The notes under the pieces: model-generated
Databases searched by the model: none
The model's input: only the letters and a program-made list of their open reading frames with translations
What the model was told of the DNA's origin: nothing
Shown: positions 52,981 through 60,488 of the stretch, piece by piece
Numbering within the stretch: position 1 is the first letter of the stretch
Layout: the number at the start of each line of letters is the position of its first letter
Program-made: the position numbers and the translations under genes
NCBI GenBank assembly: GCA_029319145.1
Contig: CP119753.1
Coordinates: 930,001-994,000 of the forward strand
Source of the DNA: Microbacter sp. GSS18
Lineage (GTDB): Bacteria; Actinomycetota; Actinomycetes; Actinomycetales; Microbacteriaceae
Reading direction: 5' to 3'
Length of the DNA stretch: 64,000 nucleotides

Positions 52981-54993
52981 TCACATGGCGTCGCCGATGT
53001 AGGAGTACTTCACGAAGACCTCGGACTCGATGCCGGCCTCCTGGAGCACGCCCTGCACCGCGGCGAGCATGTAGCTGTAGTCCCATCCCATGTAGAGGTG
53101 GTTGTCCTCGTCGAGCCGATCCCATTGCCCGTTCCACGACGGGGCCGTGTAAACCGGGCCGCCGCGACGCGCGGAGTAGGACACCACGGCGCCGCGCGCG
53201 TCCGCCCACAGACGCTTGAAGATCCGGTTGAACAGGTACTTGACGTCGGGCACCTCCCAGTGCTCGCCGCGGTACTCGACATACGACCACTCGCGCTGCC
53301 AGCCGCGCGGCCACCCGCGACGGCGCACCGCGTCGAGGATCGGAGTCAGCCCGTCGTCGTCGATGACGCGGCCGCCGGTGCGCGGCCACACCTCGACGAA
53401 GCGCGCGATCAGCTCGGTCGAGCGCGCCGCGATACGGGTCGTGCTCCAGTCGGGCAGCGCGCCCACCTCGCACGTCGCCGGCACGCCGCTGCGTGCGTAC
53501 AGTGCCGCCTTGTCGCGGAACGACCTGTCGAAGGCCTGCGCGGCGAGATCCTCCTCGAGCAGCGTCAGGTTTCCCAGCGTTCCCGCCACAGCGCGGAAGC
53601 TGTTCTGCTCGTCCTCGGTCAGTTCGTCCCAGGTCCGCCGGCCGTCGGGCGACCACGCGTCCGACGGCGCCGCCGGGGCGATGTGCTCGACGTCCAGCGG
53701 CGCGTCGGGGCCGATGCCGGACAGTCGGGCCAGGACGTAGTGCGGATGTACGAGGTCGGAGTACTTCAGGGCGACCCGGACGCGGTCGTCCGACGGCGTG
53801 ACGCGCGAGATCGCCGTCACGAGCGCGTCGTGCCCGTCGTCGTAGGCGCGGCACAGCCGTGCCACGAGGCGCTCGTTGTGGACGGCGACGACAGCGCGGC
53901 GCAGCAGCATCGACTGCAGCGACTCCAGCAGCTGGAGCAGCCGCGTGCGGGAGAGGCGCCCGGTCTCGTGATCGCGGTACGCGCGCATCACGAGCGGATA
54001 GACAGTCGAGCCGAACGTGTTGAGGTAGCCCAGGTGCCGCGCGATCTCGTCGTCGAGCGCCGTCGACGGATCCAGGAGCACGCGATAGACCGCGGCGTAG
54101 GCGCGCCAGTCCTCCGCGTGGCCGCGCAGCTCCTCGATCTCGAGCAGCGGGAACTCCTGCCGGAACACGTCGTACACGCCGCGTCCCCCCGTGACCGAGA
54201 CCTCGCGTCCGGTGTGCATCACGAGGTACTGGCGCCAGAACGCCGCGATCGACTCGCCCGTGCTCTGCTCGATCGGCAGCCAGTAGCGGTCCTCGATATC
54301 GCGCTGCTGCGCGTGCGAGAGACCCATCAGGACGTAGTTGTGGATGAGTTCGTGGTCGCGCAGCGGTTCACCGGTGGAGTTGAGGCTCTCGAAGATCTGC
54401 TGCGCGTTCGCCCCGGCGCCGAGCGTGATGGCCACGTGCTCGAGCTTCTGCAGTCCACGCCAGATGCGCGGAGCCTCCTCGGCGCTGATCTGACTGCGGA
54501 AGAACGCGTAATTGTCGTCGAAGCGCGACGGACCGGGGCCGTCGGACGCCGGGAGGTCGAGCACGACACGCTCGAACACGTCCGCCCACGCGCGGTGGGG
54601 ACGCAGCTTGGTCCGGCCGGCGCTCGTGGGGCGCTCCAGGACGCGCTCCAGCTCGCCGGCCAGCTCCGGATCGGAATCGCGCACCGTGTGGCCGAGCGCG
54701 GCGACGAGCAGCATCAGCGTCGTCATGCGCTGCTGACCGTCGATGAGCACGAGCTCCTCTCCGTCCGCTCCCGGGGAGACGGCCGACAGCACCGACCCGA
54801 TGAAGTGCATACGGCGATCGCCGAGCTCGGCGACGGCGCGGATGTCGGCCAGCAGCTGCTCGCATCCGCCGATGTCCCAGCGGTACTGGCGCTGATACAC
54901 CGGGACGACGATCGTCCACTCGCCGGCTGCCAGCCATCCGATCGTGTTGACGGCGGTCGCGTCGACGTTGGTGGCTGTCAGGGCTGTGACCAT
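52981..54993 (-). CDS. DUF262/DUF1524 protein (GmrSD/SspE-like) with extra C-terminal domain
   Basis: The 670-residue protein has a DUF262 domain: PVYQRQYRWD at 31-40, LIDGQQRMTTLMLL with DGQQR at 85-89 (nucleotide hydrolysis motif of GmrS, SspE and BrxU), and FESLNSTGEPL near 201. A DUF1524 HNH-like region has VEHIAP (His437) and GTLGNLTLL (Asn475). The usual Asn-rich segment after it reads LAAQAFDRSFRDK, so one expected ligand may be missing. Residues 540-670 form an unassigned Trp/Tyr-rich domain ending in WDYSYMLAAVQGVL...FVKYSYIGDAM. Such proteins restrict modified DNA. No partner defence gene is adjacent. Confidence 0.85.
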   Translation of the reverse strand: MVTALTATNVDATAVNTIGWLAAGEWTIVVPVYQRQYRWDIGGCEQLLADIRAVAELGDRRMHFIGSVLSAVSPGADGEELVLIDGQQRMTTLMLLVAALGHTVRDSDPELAGELERVLERPTSAGRTKLRPHRAWADVFERVVLDLPASDGPGPSRFDDNYAFFRSQISAEEAPRIWRGLQKLEHVAITLGAGANAQQIFESLNSTGEPLRDHELIHNYVLMGLSHAQQRDIEDRYWLPIEQSTGESIAAFWRQYLVMHTGREVSVTGGRGVYDVFRQEFPLLEIEELRGHAEDWRAYAAVYRVLLDPSTALDDEIARHLGYLNTFGSTVYPLVMRAYRDHETGRLSRTRLLQLLESLQSMLLRRAVVAVHNERLVARLCRAYDDGHDALVTAISRVTPSDDRVRVALKYSDLVHPHYVLARLSGIGPDAPLDVEHIAPAAPSDAWSPDGRRTWDELTEDEQNSFRAVAGTLGNLTLLEEDLAAQAFDRSFRDKAALYARSGVPATCEVGALPDWSTTRIAARSTELIARFVEVWPRTGGRVIDDDGLTPILDAVRRRGWPRGWQREWSYVEYRGEHWEVPDVKYLFNRIFKRLWADARGAVVSYSARRGGPVYTAPSWNGQWDRLDEDNHLYMGWDYSYMLAAVQGVLQEAGIESEVFVKYSYIGDAM

Positions 54994-55145
54994 GTGTGGA
55001 TCGCCTTCCGGATGCTTCGCACGGCGCGAACGGCCCGGCCGGGCACGCCGCCGTCGAGTTTAGTCGAGCACTCGCAGACTGCCGAGGATGCGCGGTGCCG
55101 CGCCATGCACGCCGGTGCACTCGGGTGCCTCGCATCGTCGGCCAG

Positions 55146-55151
55146 TAGGCT
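55146..55151 (+). promoter_or_regulatory. -10 box (TAGGCT) upstream of the oxygenase-like gene
   Basis: TAGGCT implies a leader of about 56 nt that contains a GGGCC/GGCCC hairpin near 55163-55186 and AAAGG at 55195-55199. It is the only promoter-like element in the 220-bp gap between the divergent genes. Confidence 0.45.
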
Positions 55152-55213
55152 TGCCTGTTGCCGGGCCTGTGAAAACGCGCTGGCCCGATGATCGAAAGGC
55201 ATGATTCCTCACC

Positions 55214-55987
55214 ATGGGTTACATCAAGTCCGCCGCCCTCGAAGAGACCGGCTTCGTCGTCCTCGACTCCTACGACAAGCCGATCGACCCCAAGGAGTGG
55301 CTCGACCTCGAGTACGTCGACTGGAAGTCCTCCGGCGACACCCGCTTCGCCCCGCTGGCCTCGGCCAAGGGCGAGATCGAGTGCAACGGCTTCTGGAATC
55401 ACACACCCGCCCGCACCGACAAGGACGGCGTGTGGATCGAGTCGCAGATGGCGATCGCGCCCACGCTCACCGAGCGCGCCCAGGAGCCCGGTGCGAACGT
55501 CGGCCGCTGCCGCATCATCGAGCTGCAGCCGAACTCGTACGCCGACTGCCTCTACAACCTGCACCAGGACGACAACAACCGTCTCAACCCCGACGGCACC
55601 GGCTGGGTCGTGCGCGGCTTCTTCAACCTGACCGACGACAAGGACAGCTACTTCGTGCTGCGCGACAACCGCACCGATCCCAGCATCGAGTACCGCCTCG
55701 CGCTGCCGGCCGGCGCCCAGCTGATCGTCGACACGCAGCGCCTGTGGCACGCCGTGCACCACTCCGGCGACGAGCCGCGGTACTGCCTGATCACGTCGTG
55801 GACCTCGGGGCCCGAGCTCGACGCGTACATCGAGAAGTACCACGGCACGGCGGACTACACGCAGTACCCCGTCGACCAGGAGACCATCGACGCCGGCCAG
55901 GCCGAGCAGGCCCGGCGCGACGCGGCGCGCGCGGCCTACTACGCCGCCAAGGGCAAGGCCGAGGTCCGGGCCATGAGCGAGGCCTGA
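55214..55987 (+). CDS. Probable 2-oxoglutarate/Fe(II)-oxygenase-fold protein
   Basis: I do not recognise a named family for this 257-residue soluble protein. It shows the jelly-roll oxygenase pattern. LYNLHQDDNNRL contains H117-x-D119, a distal His179 lies in QRLWHAVHHS, and Arg189 sits ten residues later in DEPRYCLITSW, where 2-oxoglutarate is normally held. Between them is GFFNLTDDKDSYFVLRDNR, a strand-turn-strand region. This is motif inference. The N-terminal half has no clear relative. The C-terminal helix is Ala/Glu/Lys-rich. ATG 55214 is the first good start in frame. Confidence 0.75.
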   Translation: MGYIKSAALEETGFVVLDSYDKPIDPKEWLDLEYVDWKSSGDTRFAPLASAKGEIECNGFWNHTPARTDKDGVWIESQMAIAPTLTERAQEPGANVGRCRIIELQPNSYADCLYNLHQDDNNRLNPDGTGWVVRGFFNLTDDKDSYFVLRDNRTDPSIEYRLALPAGAQLIVDTQRLWHAVHHSGDEPRYCLITSWTSGPELDAYIEKYHGTADYTQYPVDQETIDAGQAEQARRDAARAAYYAAKGKAEVRAMSEA

Positions 55988-56006
55988 CCCCGCTCGCCCG
56001 TCTGCG

Positions 56007-56064
56007 AGAGCCCCGGCGTGCCGGTTCGATCCCCGCTCGGGGGCGCCCGGAATGCCGGGGCTCT
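56007..56064 (+). other. Long compound hairpin after the oxygenase-like gene
   Basis: An 11-bp outer stem (AGAGCCCCGGC 56007-56017 with GCCGGGGCTCT 56054-56064) encloses CCGG/CCGG and an inner CCCCG/CGGGG stem. It begins 19 nt after the stop and probably acts as a terminator. The loop includes GGTTCGATCCCC, which looks like a tRNA T-arm, but no other tRNA parts are present. Confidence 0.7.
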
Positions 56065-56085
56065 GGCGTGTCGCGAATGACATGC

Positions 56086-56115
56086 TTGTGATTCCCGCAG
56101 GTCCTGGGCGATAAT
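56086..56115 (+). promoter_or_regulatory. Sigma-70-type promoter of the DUF3145 gene
   Basis: TTGTGA (56086-56091), an 18-bp spacer, then GATAAT (56110-56115). This is the clearest -35/-10 pair in the window. It gives a leader of about 74 nt with GGAGAG just before ATG 56196. Confidence 0.65.
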
Positions 56116-56195
56116 GGCCCCGACACAACCGAACATCGCCACGGCATCCGTGCCAGGTCGTAGGGGAAGACGTACCTGGACGAAACGGAGAGATC

Positions 56196-56699
56196 ATGGC
56201 GGCATCACAGGCGCGTGGGGTGGTACTCATCCACTCCGCGCCACGCGCGTTGTGCCCTCACCTCGAATGGGCCGTCGGCCGGACGCTCGGCCGAGCGGTG
56301 AGCTTCGACTGGGCCGAGCAGCCCGTCCTCGGCGGCAGTCGTCGTGCCGAGTTCTACTGGGAGGGCCCCGTCGGCACGGGTGCGGCGCTGACCAGTTCGA
56401 TCCGCGGGTGGGAGCACCTGCGCTTCGAGGTCACCGAAGATCCGACGCCGCGCAGCGACGGCGGCCGCTGGCTGCACACGCCGGGGCTCGGCATCCACTA
56501 CGCGCAGACGGATGCCGCCGGCAACGTCGTCATCGGCGAGGACCGCATCCGCTACGCCATGGAAGTGGCGGCAGGGGACGCGATCGAGTTGCGACGCGAA
56601 CTCGACATCGCCCTGGGAGCGGCCTGGGACGAGGAACTCGAGCCGTTCCGCCACGCGGGCGACGACGCACCCGTCGTGTGGCTGCACAAGGTCGGGTGA
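56196..56699 (+). CDS. DUF3145 family protein
   Basis: The 167-residue soluble protein matches DUF3145, an actinobacterial family of unknown function. It has RGVVLIHSAPRALCPHLEWAVGRTLG near residue 7, then AEFYWEGPVGTGAALTSSIRGWEHLRFEVTEDP near 51, and GIHYAQTDAAGNVVIGEDRIR near 99. Length is typical. It lies just downstream of the fab operon end (convergent). It has a strong promoter and a Shine-Dalgarno, so it is likely well expressed. Confidence 0.88.
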   Translation: MAASQARGVVLIHSAPRALCPHLEWAVGRTLGRAVSFDWAEQPVLGGSRRAEFYWEGPVGTGAALTSSIRGWEHLRFEVTEDPTPRSDGGRWLHTPGLGIHYAQTDAAGNVVIGEDRIRYAMEVAAGDAIELRRELDIALGAAWDEELEPFRHAGDDAPVVWLHKVG

Positions 56700-56728
56700 C
56701 AGACGCAGGGCCGGGTGACAGACGCAGG
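56693..56728 (+). repeat. Two 17-bp direct repeats at the DUF3145 stop
   Basis: CGGGTGACAGACGCAGG occurs at 56693-56709 and again at 56712-56728, two bases apart. The first copy contains the TGA stop, so the second duplicates the stop region. The remaining sequence to the fabF end holds only the terminator. Confidence 0.9.
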
Positions 56729-56805
56729 CGGGTCGAGGCGCAACTACCGACGCTCGGAGGCCGACTTCCCGGGATGCGGGAACGTGTTTCACCGCCTGGC
56801 ACGAG

Positions 56806-56838
56806 AGACGCCCCCGGAGCCGAAGCCCGGGGGCGTCT
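56806..56838. terminator. Terminator downstream of fabF
   Basis: A 12-bp perfect stem (AGACGCCCCCGG / CCGGGGGCGTCT) 13 nt beyond the fabF stop, between convergent genes. Confidence 0.85.
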
Positions 56839-56850
56839 GGACGTGTCGGC

Positions 56851-58089
56851 TCAGACCGAGGCGAACGCGGCGACGGCGTTGTGTCCGCCGAAGCCGAACG
56901 AGTTGCTGATCGCGAGCTGGTCGCCCGATCCCAACGCGGTCGGCTCGCCCGAGAGGCGGAAGGGAACCTCGGGGTCCTGAGTGGAGATGTTGATCGTCGG
57001 CGGCGCGACGCGCTCCTGCAGCGCCATCACCGTGAAGAACGCCTCGAGCGCGCCGGTTCCGCCCAGCAGGTGTCCCGTCGAGGCCTTGGTCGCCGAGACC
57101 GGGATCTCGTCGATGCGGTCGCCGAAGACGGCCTTCAGTGCCTGGTACTCGTTGGGGTCGCCCACCGGGGTGGAGGTGGCGTGCGCGTTGATGTGCGTGA
57201 CGTCGTCGGGCGACGCGTCGGCGGAGGCGAGGGCGAGCTGCACGGCGCGAGCGGCGCCGCGGCCCTCGGGGTCGTTCGCGGTGATGTGATACGAGTCGGC
57301 CGTCACGCCGCCGCCCACGACGGCGGCGTAGATCTTGGCGCCGCGCGCACGGGCGTGCTCCTCGGTCTCGAGGATGAACACGGCCGCGCCTTCGCCCATG
57401 ACGAATCCGTCGCGGTCGATGCTCCCGGGGCGCGATGCCGTCGCCGGGTCGTCGTTGCGGCGCGACAGCGCCTGCATCGAGGAGAACGAGGCGATCGTGA
57501 CCGGGTGGATGGCGGACTCGGTGCCACCGGCGATCACGACGTCGGCCAGTCCCGCCCGCAGGTGCTCGACGGCGTTGACGATCGATTCGGTGCTCGAGGC
57601 GCACGCGCTGGCGACGGTGCGCGCGAACGCGCGCGCTCCGAAGTGCAGGGAGAGATTGCCGGCGGCGGCATTGGGCATGAGCATCGGGACCGTCATCGGC
57701 AGGACCCGGCGCGGGCCCTTCTCGCGGAGCGTGTCCCACGCGTCCAGCAGTGTCCAGACGCCGCCGATGCCCGTCGCGAAGTCCACGCCGAGGCGTTCGG
57801 GCTCGACGTCCGGCGCGCCCGCATCGGCCCAGGCCTCCATCGCCGCGACCATGGCGAACTGCGACGCCGGGTCGAGGCGCTTGGCGATCGGGCGCTCCAG
57901 CACCGTGTCGGGTCGCACCTTCGCCTCGGCGGCGAACGTGACGGGCAGCTGATACTGCTCGACCCAGTCGTACTCGAGCGTGTGTGCTCCGGACGCGCCG
58001 TCCAGGAGGGCGGACCAGCTCTCGGGTGCGGTGCCGCCGATGGGCGACGACGCGCCCACGCCGGTCACGACGATGCGGGATGTGCTCAT
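56851..58089 (-). CDS. fabF: 3-oxoacyl-ACP synthase II
   Basis: FabF elongates acyl-ACP with malonyl-ACP. The 412-residue thiolase-fold enzyme has catalytic Cys163 (TVASACASS), His302 (INAHATSTPVGD) and His339 (KASTGHLLGGTG), all in family context. Length is typical. It is the last gene of fabD-fabH-acpP-fabF, 64 nt after acpP, with GGACC upstream of its ATG and a terminator downstream. Confidence 0.96.
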   Translation of the reverse strand: MSTSRIVVTGVGASSPIGGTAPESWSALLDGASGAHTLEYDWVEQYQLPVTFAAEAKVRPDTVLERPIAKRLDPASQFAMVAAMEAWADAGAPDVEPERLGVDFATGIGGVWTLLDAWDTLREKGPRRVLPMTVPMLMPNAAAGNLSLHFGARAFARTVASACASSTESIVNAVEHLRAGLADVVIAGGTESAIHPVTIASFSSMQALSRRNDDPATASRPGSIDRDGFVMGEGAAVFILETEEHARARGAKIYAAVVGGGVTADSYHITANDPEGRGAARAVQLALASADASPDDVTHINAHATSTPVGDPNEYQALKAVFGDRIDEIPVSATKASTGHLLGGTGALEAFFTVMALQERVAPPTINISTQDPEVPFRLSGEPTALGSGDQLAISNSFGFGGHNAVAAFASV

Positions 58090-58153
58090 GCGATTCGAAG
58101 GTCCTCGGATGGAGATCGGTCCGGTGGGGGCGAGGCGCCCCCACCGGTTCGGA

Positions 58154-58402
58154 CTACGCCTGGTTGGACGTGATGTAGCTGACGGCGTCGCCGACGGTCT
58201 TGAGGTTCTTGACCTCGTCGTCCGGGATCGTGACGCCGAACTTCTCCTCGGCGTTGACCACGATGGTCATCATCGAGATCGAGTCGATGTCGAGGTCGTC
58301 GGTGAACGACTTCTCCATGGCGACCTCGTCGGCCGAGATGCCCGTCTCGTCGGTGATCAGCTCTGCGAGTCCGGCGAGGACCTCGTCGGTGGTGAATGCC
58401 AT
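58154..58402 (-). CDS. acpP: Acyl carrier protein
   Basis: ACP carries the growing acyl chain on phosphopantetheine. The 82-residue acidic protein has the attachment site at Ser41 in DDLDIDSISMM. The usual DSL is DSI here, a conservative change. AGGAG precedes the ATG at 58402. It sits between fabH (74 nt upstream) and fabF, the standard operon position. Confidence 0.96.
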   Translation of the reverse strand: MAFTTDEVLAGLAELITDETGISADEVAMEKSFTDDLDIDSISMMTIVVNAEEKFGVTIPDDEVKNLKTVGDAVSYITSNQA

Positions 58403-58476
58403 TTTTCTCCTGCTTTCTTCGGGGTTCGCGGTCCCGGGAAGGGCCGGGACTCAGTCTAGGGTCGGCGTGGATCCGG

Positions 58477-59493
58477 CTACGGGAGGACGACCACCTGGGC
58501 GCCGAAGACCAGACCGGCGCCGAAGCCGATCTGCAGCGCCAGGCCGCCGCTGAGCTCGGGGTGCTCCTCCAGGAGCCGGTGGGTGGCCAGGGGGATCGAC
58601 GCGGCGGAGGTGTTGCCGGTCGTCTCGATGTCGCGGCCGACCACGACGGTGTCGGGAAGGCCGAGCTGCTTGGCGAACTCGTCGATGATGCGCATGTTCG
58701 CCTGGTGGGGGACGAAGGCGGCGAGGTCGGATGCCTCGACGCCCGCGGCCTCGAGCGCCCGACGGGCGACCTTGACCATCTCCCAGACGGCCCAGCGGAA
58801 CACGGTCGGGCCCTCCTGGCGCAGGGTCGGCCACGGCGACTGGCCGTCGCGGAACTCGGTGAGCGTGTGGTTCATGCCGACAGCCTCGGCCTTGGAGCCG
58901 TCCGATCCCCACACCGTCGGGCCGATCCCGGGGGTGTCGCTCGGGCCGATCACGACGGCGCCCGCGCCGTCGCCCAGCAGGAAGGAGATGCTGCGGTCGG
59001 TCGGGTCGACGATGTCGCTGAGCTTCTCGGTGCCGATGACGACGGCGTAGTTCGCGGCTCCGGCGCGCACGAGCGCGTCGGCCTGTGCGACGCCGTACGC
59101 GAAGCCGGCGCACGCGGCGTTGAGGTCGTACGCGGCGGCAGGGTTCGCACCGACCCGGTCGGCGACGATCGCCGAGACCGACGGCGTCTGCTTGGGGTTG
59201 CTGATCGTCGCGACGATCACCGCGTCGATCCGGTCCGCCGGGACACCGGAGCGCTCGATCGCCTCGCGTGCGGCGTCGGTGGCCAGGTCGATGGCGTCGG
59301 TCTCGGGTACGGCGCGCATGCGCGTGACGATGCCGGTGCGCTGACGGATCCACTCGTCGCTGGAGTCGATCGGCCCGACCAGGTCGTCGTTGGGCACCGC
59401 GATCTCGCCGCGAGCGGCTCCGTACGCGTAGATGCGCGTGTGCGCGGGTCCGGTGGACTGGGCGAGCGTGGCGGTCATGGGTGCTCCGGTCAT
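58477..59493 (-). CDS. fabH: 3-oxoacyl-ACP synthase III
   Basis: FabH starts fatty-acid synthesis by condensing an acyl-CoA primer with malonyl-ACP; in Actinobacteria branched primers are common. The 338-residue protein has Cys128 (NAACAGF), His263 (PHQANMRI) and Asn294 (ETTGNTSAA), plus the C-terminal IGFGAGLVFGA. ATG 59493 overlaps the fabD stop by ATGA. A second in-frame ATG at 59478 is possible. The five-residue extension before it is not conserved as far as I can tell. Confidence 0.95.
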   Translation of the reverse strand: MTGAPMTATLAQSTGPAHTRIYAYGAARGEIAVPNDDLVGPIDSSDEWIRQRTGIVTRMRAVPETDAIDLATDAAREAIERSGVPADRIDAVIVATISNPKQTPSVSAIVADRVGANPAAAYDLNAACAGFAYGVAQADALVRAGAANYAVVIGTEKLSDIVDPTDRSISFLLGDGAGAVVIGPSDTPGIGPTVWGSDGSKAEAVGMNHTLTEFRDGQSPWPTLRQEGPTVFRWAVWEMVKVARRALEAAGVEASDLAAFVPHQANMRIIDEFAKQLGLPDTVVVGRDIETTGNTSAASIPLATHRLLEEHPELSGGLALQIGFGAGLVFGAQVVVLP

Positions 59494-60404
59494 GCGTCGG
59501 CGGGGCGCACGAGCGCGTCGGCGGCCTCGAGGTTGTCGGGTGTCTTGACCGCGACGGCGGGAGTGCCGCGCAGCGCGCGCTTGGCGAGACCGGTGAGGGT
59601 TCCCGCGGGGGCGAACTCCACGAGACCCGTCGCGCCGGCGTCGGCGAACGAGGCCATGCAGAGGTCCCACCGAACGGGGGACGCGACCTGGGCGACGAGC
59701 GCGTCGACGAAAGCGCGGCCGGCGGGCACGCTCGAGCCGTCGCGATTGGTCCAGATCGTCACGCGCGGGTCGCCGGCCTCGACGTCGGCGGCGGCGGCGC
59801 GCAGGGTCTCGACGGCGGGGGCCATGTACGACGTGTGGAACGCGCCGGCGACCTGCAGCGGGATGACGCGGGTCGCCGCGGGAGGCTCGGCGGCCAGCGC
59901 GGCCAGCGGCTCCAGGGCGCCGGCGGCGACGAGCTGACCGCCGCCGTTGTAGTTCGCCGGGGTCAGTCCGAGCTCGGTGAGGCGCGTGACCACGGCGTCC
60001 TGATCGCCGCCGATGACAGCCGACATTCCGGTCTGCTCGGCGGTGGCCGCCTCGGCCATGGCGCGCCCGCGGATGCCGACCAGCCGCAGGGCGTCCTCCT
60101 CCGAGAGGATGCCGGCGGCCGCGGCCGCGGCGAACTCGCCCACCGAATGCCCCGCGACGCCCGCGATGTCGTCCTTGGACGACAGGGCGTTCCACGACAG
60201 CAGGCTCGCGGCGACGATGAGCGGCTGCGCGACGCTGGTGTCGCGGATGGCGTCGGCGTCCCACTCGGTGCCTGCGGCCACGAGATCGACGCCCGCCCAC
60301 TCGGAGTACCGCGCGAGACGATCGGCGGCGCCGTCGAGGGCGAGCCACGGGGTGAGGAAGCCGGGGGACTGAGAGCCCTGTCCAGGGAAGACCGCGATGA
60401 TCAC
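59490..60404 (-). CDS. fabD: Malonyl-CoA:ACP transacylase
   Basis: FabD moves malonyl from CoA to ACP. The 304-residue protein has IIAVFPGQGSQSPG at the start, the nucleophile elbow GHSVGEF with Ser87, and His190 in VAGAFHTSYM. Length is typical. The GTG at 60404 has AGGATGG upstream. It overlaps fabH by ATGA. The upstream gap of 84 bp to the fasR-like gene holds a palindrome. Confidence 0.95.
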   Translation of the reverse strand: MIIAVFPGQGSQSPGFLTPWLALDGAADRLARYSEWAGVDLVAAGTEWDADAIRDTSVAQPLIVAASLLSWNALSSKDDIAGVAGHSVGEFAAAAAAGILSEEDALRLVGIRGRAMAEAATAEQTGMSAVIGGDQDAVVTRLTELGLTPANYNGGGQLVAAGALEPLAALAAEPPAATRVIPLQVAGAFHTSYMAPAVETLRAAAADVEAGDPRVTIWTNRDGSSVPAGRAFVDALVAQVASPVRWDLCMASFADAGATGLVEFAPAGTLTGLAKRALRGTPAVAVKTPDNLEAADALVRPADA

Positions 60405-60450
60405 CCATCCATCCTGCCAAGGATCGGGAGGGCCCCTCTGGCTATGCCAT

Positions 60451-60475
60451 CACAAGAATCAGGAGCTCCTTTGTG
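60451..60475. promoter_or_regulatory. Candidate operator between fasR and fabD
   Basis: CACAA (60451-60455) and TTGTG (60471-60475) form inverted arms around a perfect 10-bp palindrome, AGGAGCTCCT (60461-60470). It lies 47 nt before the fabD start, where an activator or repressor of the fab operon would bind. No -10 box fits the consensus well here. Binding by the adjacent FasR-like protein is inference. Confidence 0.55.
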
Positions 60476-60488
60476 GCGACTGCACAGA

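Noticed and set aside
56007..56064. Possible tRNA pseudogene because of the T-arm-like GGTTCGATCC.
   Set aside because: No acceptor, D or anticodon arm can be built around it; the structure is better explained as a terminator hairpin.
55201..56091. An overlapping plus-strand frame starting at ATG 55201 over the oxygenase-like gene.
   Set aside because: Its translation is Arg-rich and lacks the H-x-D...H...R pattern found in the frame starting at 55214.
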